Shown one piece after another: positions 23,680 to 34,645 of a stretch of DNA of 64,000 nt; within the stretch, counting starts at the first letter, position 1, and every line of letters begins with the position of its first letter. Below the pieces are notes generated by a model. It worked only from the letters and a program-made list of their open reading frames with translations. It did not search any database and had not been told where the DNA came from. The DNA is from Panax quinquefolius (Eukaryota; Streptophyta; Magnoliopsida; Apiales; Araliaceae). A program made the position numbers and the translations under genes. Location: contig CM035170.1 in NCBI GenBank assembly GCA_020205615.1, forward strand, positions 42,099,807 through 42,163,806. The letters are read 5' to 3'.

Positions 23680-23972
23680 CTATCTATGTGGATTTCCACA
23701 TGCATGGTGAATGATCCTTCGTATCCATTCTTTATTAAATTATGGAAATGATCTGTCTACGTGGATTACCGCATGGCGGGTGAAAATCCATTTGCAGTTT
23801 CGTATATTCTATTATACTCGTATGAGATATCATTTCTTTTGTACTCGTCATGGAATATCATTTTCTTTGGTATTTTTTTACGAGTTACTATTCATGGGTT
23901 ACTATTCATCCGGTTACTATTCACTCTAGTATTATTCACTCGGGTATTCGGGGCACTTTTCGTGACGGAGTA
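23680..23972 (+). mobile_element. Older large LTR remnant, left part (split by solo LTR)
   Basis: Degenerate GGAATATCNTT-type repeats and then CGAGTTACTATTCATGGG repeats, matching the repeat section of the large LTRs. Its beginning is missing or too decayed to see. It is interrupted at 23973 and continues at 26346. Confidence 0.55.
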
Positions 23973-26345
23973 TGTAAAACCCCAACTTTTTGAATAAAGA
24001 TGAATTTTCTATAAATATTAATTTTGAATATTATGGAGTGAATTTGATATAATAGTTGTGGGTAATATTTATAAATTTTGCAAAGTACGCAAGTTGTTAT
24101 ATAATATTCTATTGGTCGGGGAATATTCGTTTTAACAGGGAATATTCGTACAACGGCATAATCATTGGTGGACCCCATAACGGAATTATTGTCGGATTAA
24201 GAAAACGATAAAAATATCTTTTTATGAAAATAATGGCGGAAGTTTAACCGTTAATACCGTTGAACTACTCGGTAGTAAAAGTACAGTAATACGCATGGTT
24301 GCATAGTAGTACACGGTATTGATTATTGATACTTACGTTAGAAGTCACTCAGTTTTATTTAATTATAGCCACAGTAGTTGATGTAAATTTTGCTTATTTT
24401 ATGAGCCCCATTTACCCATTTTTCAAAATAATCGGTAGAAATTTATTCTTTATTATAAGGGTGGGGGCCACATGTGGAGTAAATGGATGAAATGAAAATG
24501 GGGTGGGGGGGGGGGGGAGGTAACGTAATAAGAAGGGAATTGATATTATATATATATATATATATATTTAAAACATGTGTTTTTATATATTTATATATAT
24601 ATTATATTTTTGTTTGTTTTTTTTTCTTGCTTTTACATTGAAATTCAGTAAGCTTGACACCCGTGAATGCTACACTTGATCCGTGAGATTTTTATTCGGT
24701 GCACCATGATCAAACAGTATCCTCCAAATTCTCCTATAAATAGAAGCTCATTCCTTCATTATTTCTTACGAATTCACTGAAACTCTAGAGAGATAAACTA
24801 TAGAGAGAAAAAAGAAAAGTATTCTGCTACTTCACTACTCATATATCCAGTACTCTTCTTCTTAAGGTAGGGAATATTATTTGTTGTACTCATAAGGGGT
24901 ATTATTTCTTTTGTATTCATGAAGAGAACTTATGTTATTTCATTATTTATTATTCGATTGGAATAACTTGTATACGCGGGCTACCCTATACTTGGTGAAA
25001 TTCTCCTGTTATTCCATTCGTTATTATTCTGTTGGAATATCCTGTCTGTGCATTTTACGCCGGACCTGATTCCGTCTTTATTATTTTGTTGGAATATCCT
25101 CATGCATGCGCTTTTACCGGACCTGATTCCGCTCTTTATTATTCTCATGAATATCCTCACATGCAGACGTTTTACTGTGGGACTGATTCCGCTCTTTATT
25201 ATTCTGTTGAATATCCTCGTCCGCATGCGCTTACGCTGGGACCGGTTCCATTAATTATTATTCTTGGAATAACTTTTGCATATGCGGTTCATCACATGCC
25301 CGGTGATTTCTTTTGTTATTCCATTCCTTATTATACTCGGTTGGTTAAAGTTTTGACTTATACTCTATGAAATTAGTGGAATATTCTTGATATTTGCGCT
25401 TCATCCAGTATCTTTTCATGGAAATATTCTTCTGAGCATTCTTGAATTTTACTACACAAAGAAGTATCATGTTGACAATTTGGACGTTATTAGTTCCTGA
25501 ATAAATTAATTCTTGAACTTGTTTTATTGAATTCTTATATCATTGTCATCATCCTCATGTTTATATTTTTGAAAGTCATCTGTGGCCTTGGTATGATTAT
25601 GACCAGGGATTATTCGGTATAATCATGACCGTAATATTACAAATGATGTGAAAAAAGTCCTCATTGGCCTGTAGTTCATTGATGGACAGTTGTTGGCATG
25701 ATCATGACCATTAATGAATACACAGATATTCTTGGCCCGTAGTGCATGGATAATTGTGGTCGTGATACTAAAGAATATCCTTGGCAGTAGTGCGGGGTGA
25801 TTCGATGATGTGGAATATTTATTAAGCCGAGTCTCAATGATAATGTTGATGAAAAACCTTTTAAATCATAAAAGATAGTAGATTTTATTTTCTACTTGAC
25901 TCTTTTAATGGATTGCTTATTCCGCTGCAGTTAAACTTGATGTCTATTATATTTTATCAGTTTAACATTGTTGAAAACTAATGATAATTTATTCTGCATT
26001 ATTTAGTCATAATATTTCTTACTGGGCTAGTTGAGCTCACCGTTTCTTTCACTGTTCTCTTCAGAAAATGAGAATATAGCTGGGATGAGTCGGGAAACGG
26101 AGTGATGGTCTAGAGGATAGCATTAGTAGTCCTCACTATTCTATGAAATAGTGTGATAATAATTGTAATGAGGACTCCTTTTGAGTTTGTATACTCTCTA
26201 GTAGACAATATTTGTATTCAAACTCATAGTTTATGTTTTGTCATATTGTACACGACAGTTGTATTAGTAAGTTGTATTTGAATTCTGTACCATGTATCTG
26301 GCGACCCAAGATGGGTGATGTATACCTAATTTTGGGGGCGTCACA
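23973..26345 (+). mobile_element. Large-LTR gypsy solo LTR with target duplication GAGTA
   Basis: A 2373-bp LTR running from TGTAAAACCCCAACTTTT to TTTTGGGGGCGTCACA, flanked by GAGTA at 23968-23972 and 26346-26350. Contains GTGGACCCCATAACGG (about 24172), a long G run and a TA repeat (about 24505-24570), a TATA box (24734-24743) and about five roughly 60-bp repeats (24955-25345) with GATTCCG-CTTTATTATTCT. No internal region is present, so it is a solo LTR. It landed in the TATTCAC repeat section of an older LTR. Confidence 0.93.
24734..24743 (+). promoter_or_regulatory. LTR TATA box (solo LTR)
   Basis: CTATAAATAG followed by AAGCTCATTCCTTCATT, the same context as 63547-63556 on the minus strand. 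Confidence 0.55.
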
Positions 26346-26704
26346 GAGTACTATCCATGGGTTACTATTCACCCAAATTACTATTCACCTGAATAATATT
26401 CACTCGGGTATTTGGGGTACTTTTCATGTCGGGGTACTATTCACGAGGTACTATTCTCGAAGTACTATTCATAGAGTATTATTGCGGGGTACTATTTACC
26501 CAAAAAATAGATTTCTTTTCTGTCCAAATTATTTTTATTACTTGAATATTATTCTTGAATTTTACGCCACAAAGCAGTATCATGTTAACAATTTGGATAT
26601 TTTTAAACTCTGGATAAATTTAAAGTCTTTAATATTTATCCTTGATTTCGTTTGATTAATGCTTATATCATTGTCATCATCCTCATGCTTATAATATGAT
26701 GAAA

Positions 26705-26945
26705 GTCATCTTTGCTTACGTGCAAAGATGGATCGTTGATTATTAGTTTCTGATTGTATATCTTTGGCTTACGTGCAAAGATGGACTGTTGATTATTGGT
26801 TTTACAGTTGTATATCTTTGGCTTACATGCGAAGATGGACTGTTGATTATTGGTTTTACAGTTGTATATCGTTGGCTTACATGCAAAGATGAAGTATTGA
26901 TTGATGAGTATCTTTGGCTTATGTGCATAGATGAACTGTTTATTG
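26705..26945 (+). repeat. About 55-bp tandem repeat with inverted CTTTG/CAAAG core, 4 copies
   Basis: Units contain TATATCTTTGGCTTACGTGC and AAAGATGGACTGTTGATTAT near 26705, 26758, 26812 and 26867, with a shorter fifth near 26908. This is a lineage-specific version of the 42-bp repeat at 22370. Confidence 0.8.
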
Positions 26946-27963
26946 GTATGATTGTGATCAGGGATCATTCGGTATAATCATGACCCGTAATGTTATAGAT
27001 GATGTGGTAAAAGTCCTCATTGGCCCGTAGTGCATTGATGGACAGTTATTGGTATGATTATAACCAAGGATTATTCAGTATAATCATAACCATTGATGAT
27101 TACATGAATATCCTTGGTCGTAGTGCAGGGATGATTCAATGATGTGGATTATTTATTAAGCTAAGTCTCAGCGATAAAATATTGATTATACACTTTTAAT
27201 TCGTAAAAGATAGTAGATATCATGCTCTACTTGACTCTTCTAAAATACAGTTGTATGTCTTTGCCCTGTAGTGCAAAGATGAATTGTTAATGAATATCTT
27301 TAACCGTAGTGCAAAGATGAATTTATTAGTATGATTATGAGCAGGAATTGTGATTTGGTATAACCATGATTTTTGATGTTTCCGGTGAAGATAGGTGATG
27401 AAAATTATCTTCGTCCTAGGTGCGAAGAGGAATTTAGAATCACAATTATGATTATGAGTTATTCATATGATTGTGGACAGGAATTGTTGATTGATGTTAC
27501 AAGGATAAAACATTATTGGTGGACTTTTAACATGGAGAAGATAATAGACCTGATGGTCTATTTAACTCTTCTAATGGATTGTTCGTTCCGCTGCAACTAT
27601 GGTTTAAAAGTTTTATCATCTACCATATGTTCTAAATCTCTGATTTATTACTGATGAAGGCTATTGATGATGTAAATTATTTTTAGTCATGATATTCTTT
27701 GCTGGACTAGTTGTGCTCACCCTTTTTGCTTCACAATTCCTTTCAATTAATAAGAGTGTAGCTGGGTCGAGCGGGGATAACAGGGGAATAGAACGGTGGT
27801 CTATAGCTGTTGAGGTTCTCCCTAAATAGTATGGGAATAATTTTGTTGAGAACTTTAGATAAGTGTGTCGTATTGTATACGACATTTGATATTTAATTTT
27901 GGTGAACCGAATAGGGTGAGGTGAACCCAAAAGAGGAAGAGTGTTTTGCCACTATCATACAAG

Positions 27964-28314
27964 ATGTCTAATGACATACAACCTCGTGTTATCATAAGAC
28001 AGGGTTGTGCACATCCACTTGCTGAGTATATCTACGAGCACTACCTATATGATCTTGGAGTTTATTTGAAATATAATTTTCAGTTAGAGACAACGGAGAT
28101 AATTATATGTCAAGAGAAGACTCACCATTGGAAAGAAGATGATAGCAATCTTCTCATTTTTCTTTGGGGTCTATTGAGTCAACCAAGGATAATTCTGTGG
28201 ACATATGATATCTATCATAACCTAGACGCATGGCCTCCCATGTACGAAGGTTTCCTTGAGCACTTCCCAAAGATTTTAATTTCTAAAACAGTTTTTGACT
28301 GTACTTTTATGTAA
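27964..28314 (+). CDS. Unrecognised ORF inside an LTR, copy 2 (intact, 116 codons)
   Basis: I choose the ATG at 27964 because it is conserved with copy 1; an earlier in-frame ATG at 27946 would add six residues. The 116-residue product is soluble in appearance, with no signal peptide or membrane segment, and is rich in aromatic residues, His and Trp: RVIIRQGCAHPLAEYIYEHY near the start, HHWKEDDSNLLIFLWG in the middle, and DAWPPMYEGFLEHFPK near the end. It is not gag, protease, RT, RNase H, integrase or chromodomain. It lies between LTR landmarks, downstream of the LTR promoter region of the same LTR, so it could be transcribed as part of U5/leader RNA. It might be a captured host or viral gene fragment. 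Function unknown. Confidence 0.5.
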   Translation: MSNDIQPRVIIRQGCAHPLAEYIYEHYLYDLGVYLKYNFQLETTEIIICQEKTHHWKEDDSNLLIFLWGLLSQPRIILWTYDIYHNLDAWPPMYEGFLEHFPKILISKTVFDCTFM

Positions 28315-28737
28315 AGTACCATTGTAAGGTTGTGGTCGAGGCACCATGAGAGTTACATACATTTGTATTAAAACTCATAGCTTATCTGTTGTCGTACTCT
28401 GCATGACAGTTCAACAGTTGTATAAATGAAGTTTGTATTTGATTTTTATAGTATGATATCTGGCGACTCAAGATGGGTGATGTATACCTATTTTGGGGGC
28501 ATCATAATCACCCTCTTCCTATTTTACTTTAAAATGGAATTTGGAACAGGGCTTGTAATGAACATGGAATCCCTCTGTTCCACATTTCCCCGCCTCCTCT
28601 ATTGAGCATTTTCCTGTTGTTCTTCCTCATTGCTTACATTATTATCAAAAAATTGATCAACAAAAGGCATCCTAAATGAGAAGGGACTTTTCACAATACA
28701 CAATAGACATTAGACTTCATTACATAACTTTGAATGC

Positions 28738-29460
28738 TTAAAATTCCATGAATATATAACTTAGTACAGCACTAGTCACCATCCATGACAATATCACATA
28801 CAGTTGTAATTTCTTATTTGTCTCTCTTAGTCTAACAATTTCCAACTCCAATTTTAAGGCTTCCCTTTTCAAATTATTCAACTTCTCTTTCAACTTTCTT
28901 ATTTTGTTCCTCAACAAATTGAGTCCATCTTCATTCATTGAAACAGAACCCATTTCACTGCAACCACTATCATGACCTTCATTTTGGGAACTTATGTCCA
29001 ACCATTGAAAAAATCAACAATATTTATTAACATCTTGTAAAAGAAAAAAAATTCAACCAACTTAAATCCAATATACATTACAATAATAATATTAAGACAC
29101 AATTATTATTTTAATATAAGAACTCAATGATAAGGAGCAAAAACTAACTGTTTAGAGGAATAAATCATGAACATTTGAGTTTGTCTTCATGATATAATGG
29201 TGCTTAAGAATCATTTGTGAATACCCTCACACCCTTTAACAGTCATAAATTACAACAACTGGGTATGCTTATTTTTTTATGTAAAAGAAGAATCAAATAT
29301 GAATATGAATTTATGTACTTACTGGGTAAAAACGACATCCATAGAATCTTCTTCCCTTTCATTTGTTCTTTGTGGAGACACAAATGGATGCAGATACACC
29401 ACAGAAACATTCTACCCTCTTTTTAATAACCGACGAGGATCTACTATATGAAGATGTCAT
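28738..29460 (-). pseudogene. GRF-type zinc-finger protein pseudogene (two exons)
   Basis: Exon 1 (29460 down to 29323) gives VECFCG, a spacer, then GRRFYGCRFYP, the plant GRF zinc-finger pattern, ending at a GTAAGT donor. Exon 2 (29033 down to 28738) begins after a TTTTACAAG acceptor and carries KYC-stop-FFQWLDIS, then a coiled coil of alternating Leu/Lys/Glu (about residues 35-65 of the exon) and a C-terminal hydrophobic helix VILSWMVTSAVLSYIFM. Coiled coil plus tail anchor is usual in this plant family. Defects: TGA in exon 1 (29359-29361), TGA in exon 2 (29014-29016) and a phase mismatch across the intron. Such proteins are often found near or inside transposons; the biological role is unclear. 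Confidence 0.75.
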
Positions 29461-29641
29461 TAACAACCTTTTAGGTGTTCAAATGGCTTGAGAAGATGAA
29501 AACCCTTAATTTTCCCCTTTGATTTTGGCCGAATCAATCTCCTTATTTGAAATAGACTGAGTTGGAAACCTAGTTTGCAGTATTAAACGAATGAAGAAAT
29601 CAGTGAGGCGAAGAGGAGTATAACCAGAAAATAATACATAC

Positions 29642-29770
29642 CTTATAAATAAAATCTTCTTCCCTTTGATTTTTGATTCTTGTGGAGACTTAAACTGATG
29701 CGGAAAAATTAGGGTTATTTTTCACCCTTTTTGCAACAATCAATGACGATCGACTAAGACAAGATGCCAT
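29642..29770 (-). pseudogene. Duplicated first exon of the GRF pseudogene
   Basis: Reads MASCLSRSSLIVAKRV against MTSSYSRSSSVIKKRV in exon 1 of the neighbouring gene, and shares its 5' leader (GTGTTCGAATG, TTTTGGGCGAATTGATCTCC). The zinc-finger cysteines are lost and a stop follows 26 codons in. A GTATGT donor is still present at 29641. This is a diverged tandem copy of the promoter-plus-exon-1 segment. Confidence 0.65.
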
Positions 29771-29779
29771 TAACGTTCC

Positions 29780-30200
29780 TCTAGGTGTTCGAATGCTTTG
29801 AAGGGATGAAATATAGCAATAACCCAAATTTCCCCATGCCGATTTTGGGCGAATTGATCTCCAAGTTGGTTTTGGAGCACTAGATCCCTTGTTTGCAAAA
29901 ACCAAATGCGTAAGTTTATAATGAAAGAGAAGTTGAGTTGTTTTGCCCCGATAGTGGCTGAGTCATTTTTCTTTTCTTTTAAAAAGCCGCATAGGAAAAA
30001 GCTAGCGTTCAATTTAACAGAACTGATCTATAGTTAACAGACTAATCCAATTATAAAATTTTAATTTGTTTAATGGGATAATTCAAAAAATTAAAATTTC
30101 AGTTATGCATTAAGTAACACTTACCAACTATAGTGGCTAAATTCATAGTTTTGTCAAAAAAATATAATTTGTTATAAACTTGAATTAAACTAAATATTTG
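29780..30200. other. Flank without recognisable gene
   Basis: The first 100 bases are the 5' leader of the duplicated GRF exon; the rest is AT-rich and shows no protein-like frame or repeat I can name. Confidence 0.4.
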
Positions 30201-31002
30201 ATTATTCAAGCATTATTTGACATACACTTAAATTTATGTATATGCTTGATCAAGAAGCATTTTTACACAAATATAAAGTTTTTAAACTTTTATAACTGAG
30301 TAAAAAATTACATCTGCTTACACAAGAAACAAATTATCATAAAAGTCTTTGAACTTTTTGATCTTTAATTTCTACCTGCTTATTTAAGAAGTATCAATTT
30401 GTACTAAATTTTATCTGCTTATTTAAGAAGCACATCATTGTAAAATCTTTTATAAAAAGAGAAAAAGTTAGATTTAGTTTATTTTATGTACCTGTGAGAA
30501 AAACGAGTAATTCTTCAACCAAGACCAGAGTCTTAGAGAGGTCAGTTGGAAGTTGGGTCTCTAGTGAAGTTCTGAGGTGAGGAAGAGGTTGTTGTTTCAA
30601 GACCAGATCATAGAATAGATTTGAACTCAAAAGAAGGTATAACTAAGCTTGAGGAGGGAGCTAGGAGCTTGCTGTCCAAGATAGGTAGTTGTGAAAAGTT
30701 GAAAGTTTGTCTATAAAACTTTGTAAATGCTTCTCCGTCTATTGAAGAAGTATTTATTGCTGATAGTAATAGGATCTCAAGTCCTTGAGAGAAGCTTGAG
30801 ACTGGACGTAGCAGCATACCCGGGATGTATGTTGTGAACCAGAAAAATCTCTGAGCATTGTGTGATTGAATTTTAATTATCTTACATATTAATTTCTAAC
30901 ACTGCAAACTAATCAACTAAAAATTCAAAAAAGACCTAATATAAAATTTTAATTTATAATAATCTATTCAACCCCCCTTCTAGATTATTATTGGACTTTC
31001 AA
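30200..31002 (+). mobile_element. Copia LTR-like fragment
   Basis: The end AATCTATTCAACCCCCCTTC-TAG followed by TTGGACTTTCA is typical of large copia LTR ends in plants (SIRE/Maximus-like). Inside, four TGCTTNNTNAAGAAGCA units occur (30243, 30314, 30377, 30415). No clear LTR start and no adjoining primer site were found; at 31003 the sequence jumps into minus-strand copia pol. Low-to-moderate certainty. Confidence 0.4.
30243..30431 (+). repeat. Four TGCTT-N-AAGAAGCA palindromic units
   Basis: 30243-30259 TGCTTGATCAAGAAGCA, 30314-30330, 30377-30393 and 30415-30431. Each can form a short TGCTT/AAGCA stem (imperfect in the second and third). Spacing is 71, 63 and 38 bp. Confidence 0.7.
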
Positions 31003-31330
31003 AGCATAAAATCCTTAGTACCCTGTAAGTAGTGTAAAACCATTTTTGGATACTTTCCAATGATCCAAACCTGGATTTGACTGATAACATCCAAGCATGC
31101 CAGTTACATACGCTATATCTGGATATGTACAAACTTGAGCGTACATAAAACTCCCAACCACAGAAGTATAGGGAATAAGATTCATTTGATCACGTTCAAG
31201 TTGATTCTTAAGACATTGATATGAGCCAAATTTGTCACCCATAACAACAGGGGAGACAGTAGGGGAGCAATTTTGCATGTTGTATTTGTTAAGAACTTTG
31301 TCAATATAAGCTCTTTGGGATAGTGAGGGA
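31003..31330 (-). pseudogene. Ty1/copia pol fragment (end of RT, start of RNase H)
   Basis: From about 31320 downward the minus strand reads LSQRAYIDKVLNKYNMQNCSP, then the frame 31278-31015 gives YTSVVGSFMYAQVCTYPDIAYVTGMLG and NPGLDHWK. These are standard copia motifs (S-V-V-G-S-L-M-Y-A, R-P-D-I, L-D-H-W) between the reverse transcriptase and RNase H. The usual R in T-R-P-D-I is Y here. Only about 110 residues survive; both neighbours are unrelated scraps. Confidence 0.85.
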
Positions 31331-31476
31331 TTTTTTACTGGAGGTTTATCGATGTTGGCCCTTTTATGAGGGATTTCGGATGAAGAGCTTTCAGGTTCTT
31401 TTCTTTTTTGACTTTGGTTGGGGTCTGGTTCTGAGGTTTTGGAAGGAATTATTTATGGGGCCGATGTGTTTTCGGT

Positions 31477-32800
31477 CTAAGAGGTAGAGACTTCGGATGT
31501 TGGGACTCTTAGTTCTTCGGAGGTGAGGGGGATAACTTTGGCACATCTTTTCTTCACCCGAAGGATTTTTGTCCTCTCGAAGGCTAGCATGTCCAAGAGA
31601 CTTGTTTCGAAGGTGAAGGTTTGGTTAGTTTTTGGTTTTGATGCTTTTTTTATTGCCCTCTTCTTGATGCGGGTAGAAGTCAACTCTTCAGATATTGTTT
31701 CTAAGGGGATGGCTTCAATGGTTGATAGATTGGTGGGTTCTTCCAATGTTTTGCCCGAAAGAAAGTTTTCCATGTCTTCCCTTTCGGTGGTTGTTGGTCG
31801 GATAAGAGATAATGCATTCGAAAAGTAAGTTAGGATGATCAATAAGTATAAAAGGAGATCAGATATAAGAGTTTGGAGATTACGTTTGTGATCGAAGAGC
31901 CAGGCTGGTTTGGTTAAGAGGTTGAAATTCCATTCAGCCATCGACAGTTTCTCTAATAGTTTTGCTAGCTCTAGGACTCACTAAGGATTGGTTTCCCCGA
32001 TGGATATGTTTGGGCGACCGTAGGAGGTCCAGTTCGGCAGTTTGTGAGTTTCTAGTCCTTTGATGAAGAACTAATCTCTATGTCATCCTTTGTTGCTTGA
32101 GGGTGTGTTCATGATGGATCGCTTCTCGAATTTTTGGTGGGTTTGGGTGGCTGTTTGCTTAAAGTTTTAAAGCCAGACTCTCAAAATTCGGTTAGTTGGA
32201 ACAAGGTAAAGAAGAAGTCGATGGAAGGTTGAATGTCGGCATCATGGCAGAATGCTAGGAAGGCAATGATGTTGATATATGAATTGGGCGCCAGTTAGGC
32301 GAAGCCGATGCCAATGAATCTGAGGAGGGTGATGACGAAGGCATGAAGGGGTAGTTGAACCCTTTTTTCCAGTAAGGTAAGCGGCATAGCAGTCCAGCCA
32401 TTGGGGCTGTGGTACATACGGTCGGTGGTTGAGGGGGCTTTGAGTTGATGGGTGGCTGGAATGCGTTAGTGTTCTCGAATGGTAGCGAGGTCGCTATCTG
32501 AGATATGGGAGGTAGTGTTGGCATGGGGGAAACGAGTTTCATCCGAATATTCTTTAATTATTTTTTGAAAATTTGCCTCGGTGTTGGATAAGGTGGGTGT
32601 GGGGGGGGGGGGGCAGATCTGGTGGTGGCGATGGTGATGGAATCGGTTGTCATGGAGCTAACGATGGGGTTTGGGTTATTGGTGGAGGTGGAGGTGGATG
32701 TGGCAGAGATAGGCATGGTGGGGATTGATGAAAGGGGAATGGCCCAGATGGGCTCGTCATTGGTGGCGGTGGAGGAGGTTGGAGTTTGAGATAAAGCCAT
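31477..32800 (-). pseudogene. PF04195-type ('putative gypsy-type transposon') gag-like gene, broken
   Basis: Proposed start at 32800 (MALSQTPTSSTATNDEPIW) after a pyrimidine-rich leader. Downstream on the minus strand, across frames, come MYHSPNGWTAMPLTLLEKRV (about 32420-32350), then LPLHAFVITLLRFIGIGFA (about 32350-32295) and CHDADIQPSIDFFFTLFQLT (about 32245-32180), the plant transposon domain PF04195. The last frame (31941-31477) is Lys/Glu/Thr-rich and may be the C-terminal part. At least three stops, some from CAA to TAA changes, and several frame changes make it inactive. A 13-base G run at 32601-32613 falls inside the coding region. Confidence 0.6.
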
Positions 32801-33273
32801 TGGTGGTAGTTTTGGAGTTATTCTTGCCGAAAAACTTGTGTTGTGAGAGGAGGGAGAGAGAAATTTGAGAGTTTGAATTGGGGGGAAGGAGGTTTTATTG
32901 TTTTATCTTTTCAGTTTTCACATATGTCGAGGAGCGTCTCATTAAATGGGGCATCATGATGATGAAGGGGGGGGGGGGGAGATGATGGGTTGGAACATCG
33001 TGGGCTGTGCGGGTTTTTGAGGTTGATGGGATTGGCAGCATTTGTTATTAAATCATTGGGATGTGCTTTGGAGTACTCTTCCATTAAATGTCTTATTTAA
33101 GTGGAAGACAGGGGGTAATGTTGGGTTATAAATATTTAGGTCTAAGATTATATGGTGGGTTAGGGTCCATGTGGGGTTATTTTGACCCATGTAAAAATCT
33201 CAGTTGGAGATTGGAGTATTTTAAGGAATTAAGGATTTCTAATTATATTTGGTTTCTAAATATAAGGAGGAGG
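32801..33273. other. Flank with G run; no gene recognised
   Basis: The first part is the pyrimidine-rich leader (minus strand) of the broken gene. A 13-base G run lies at 32967-32979. Nothing else identifiable. Confidence 0.4.
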
Positions 33274-33524
33274 TGTTGGGATTTAATCCAACTCCCCCTC
33301 CTTTTTAGGAGATCTTATACAATCCCATTAAAGAATTATACCTAATGAGAAATTCTAATCCAATGTAGGGAAGGATTCTATGGATGTGGTGAGATCACTA
33401 TAAATACAAGATTTTATCATGATTCTAATGTACACAAACATTATTATTATTTTCTAGTACTAGAGCATTAAATCTCCATTGTTAACCTCTGTATTTATTC
33501 TCACACCGGAGCTATCCCCCGACA
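33274..33524 (+). mobile_element. Short LTR-like sequence (TGTTGGGA ... CCCCCGACA)
   Basis: About 250 bp beginning TGTTGGGATTTAATCC, with CACTATAAATACAAG as a TATA region near 33389 and an end GAGCTATCCCCCGACA. These are LTR-like features, but no target duplication is found (GGAGG left, GCCCA right). A similar tail occurs at 37130-37192 (GAGTTATCCTCCGACA). Confidence 0.35.
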
Positions 33525-33865
33525 GCCCAAGCCGTCAAACTTTTGATGTTTACCCGTTTTTATACAGGATTGAACACGCTTTGATAATTGGAGCGTGTGG
33601 ACAGATCTTGACGTTAACACTTAGAGAAACCCAAAAACTCTGGTTCTTGAAGAAAATGTGTAAAAATATTTCAATAAGTCTAGGGGACATTGTTGAGCGA
33701 CATTTCTAGCGACCTAAAACACTGTTTTTTATAAAAATTTCAGTTGAAATAAATATTATATATTTTTTGGGAGGTACTACAAAAAAAACCAAAAAAAATT
33801 GTCATTAAAAATATTGCTGAACAATGTCCTCCTAGAAGGACTTAAAATATTCAGGGGAAGAAACA
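33525..33865. other. No gene recognised; contains a dispersed 75-bp repeat
   Basis: 33713-33788 (CCTAAAACACTGTTTTTTAT to GGTACTACAAAAAAA) is similar to 35390-35466. Just before it, GAGCGACATTTCTAGCGACC resembles CACTA subterminal repeats, but no CACTA terminus is evident. Confidence 0.4.
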
Positions 33866-33875
33866 CAGTTTATAT

Positions 33876-34289
33876 AATTGGGGGGAGGTGCTGTATCGGA
33901 CTAACGATCGGTACAGTGTTAATTTTTTTTAACCACAATTATCAGAATAATAAATAAAAATAATAGAAGCGAAGTTTGAATAAAAATTATAAAAAAATAT
34001 ATTTTTTATTGAAAAACACTATAAATTGTTTCTGTGTTTTTTCAATAAAATATACTTTTTTGACAATTTTTGTTCAAAATCGTTTCTATTATTTTTTATC
34101 ATTTTTTCAATAAAAATATATTTTTTTATAATTTTTGTTCAAAATTATTTTATTATTTTTATTTATTATTCTAATAATTATGATTAAAAAAAATTACAAA
34201 AAAAAATATATTATATCAGTCGTTAGTCCGATACAATATATATCGGTCGTCAATCCGGTACAGCATGTACCGGACGCCCCCCTCAACCC
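33876..34289. mobile_element. Foldback MITE, 414 bp, with 10-bp flanking direct repeat (Mutator-like)
   Basis: Flanked by CAGTTTATAT at 33866-33875 and 34290-34299. The left arm (33879-34016) pairs over most of its length with the right arm (34103-34284): outer parts GTGCTGTATCGGACTAACGA against the inverted ATCGGTCGTCAATCCGGTAC-AGCAT, and inner parts AT-rich. The loop (34017-34102) carries an extra tandem copy of half the right arm. Long terminal inverted repeats plus a 9-10 bp duplication fit non-autonomous Mutator-like elements. No coding capacity. Confidence 0.7.
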
Positions 34290-34645
34290 CAGTTTATATC
34301 CCCAAGTGAACAGATCAGATTGCTCAAAAATGCAGGAATGTGACCATTATGCATCCGTTCAAATAAAAAAGAAGCGAAAAAGTCACGTGGGCCTTGAAGC
34401 GTGGACCACCGCTACGCCCACTTCATGGGTGACAACTAAGAAAACTGACGCCCCATGCCTTTTTAGCATTAAATGCAACCGAGGGACATAATAAACTTCA
34501 CCTTGCTACTTGTGGACTCGAATCTCAAAAACAATAAACGTATATATTCCACAATATGGAAACGAGCACTCATGCGTATGCTTCTACTCCTCCAACCCAT
34601 TAAATAAAGTTAAAGGAATGGGGTCAGGGTTAATTTTAAGATATA

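Larger units (their letters stand above)
26346..28506 (+). mobile_element. Older large LTR remnant, right part
   Basis: Continues 23680-23972 after the solo LTR: TATTCACC repeats (26346-26490), roughly 50-bp ATATCTTTGGCTTACGTGCAAAG repeats, the unrecognised ORF, and an end GATGTATACCTATTTTGGGGGC. The last bases ATCATA are probably a mutated GTCACA. Together with 10121-23679 it may be a pair of LTRs whose internal region was lost; flanks TCATG (10116-10120) and ATCAC (after 28506) do not match well. Confidence 0.6.

Noticed and set aside
25032..25370. 112-residue frame with repeated Phe/Tyr/Pro motifs
   Set aside because: It is a read-through of the 60-bp tandem repeats of an LTR and is open only because of the repeat.
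3871..28560. A giant PIF/Harbinger element with ends TTAGGGACTCTGTTCC (3871) and GGAACAGGGCTTGTAA (28545)
   Set aside because: The ends look alike only over about ten bases and the flanking triplets (TTA and TAA) do not match as a direct target duplication.
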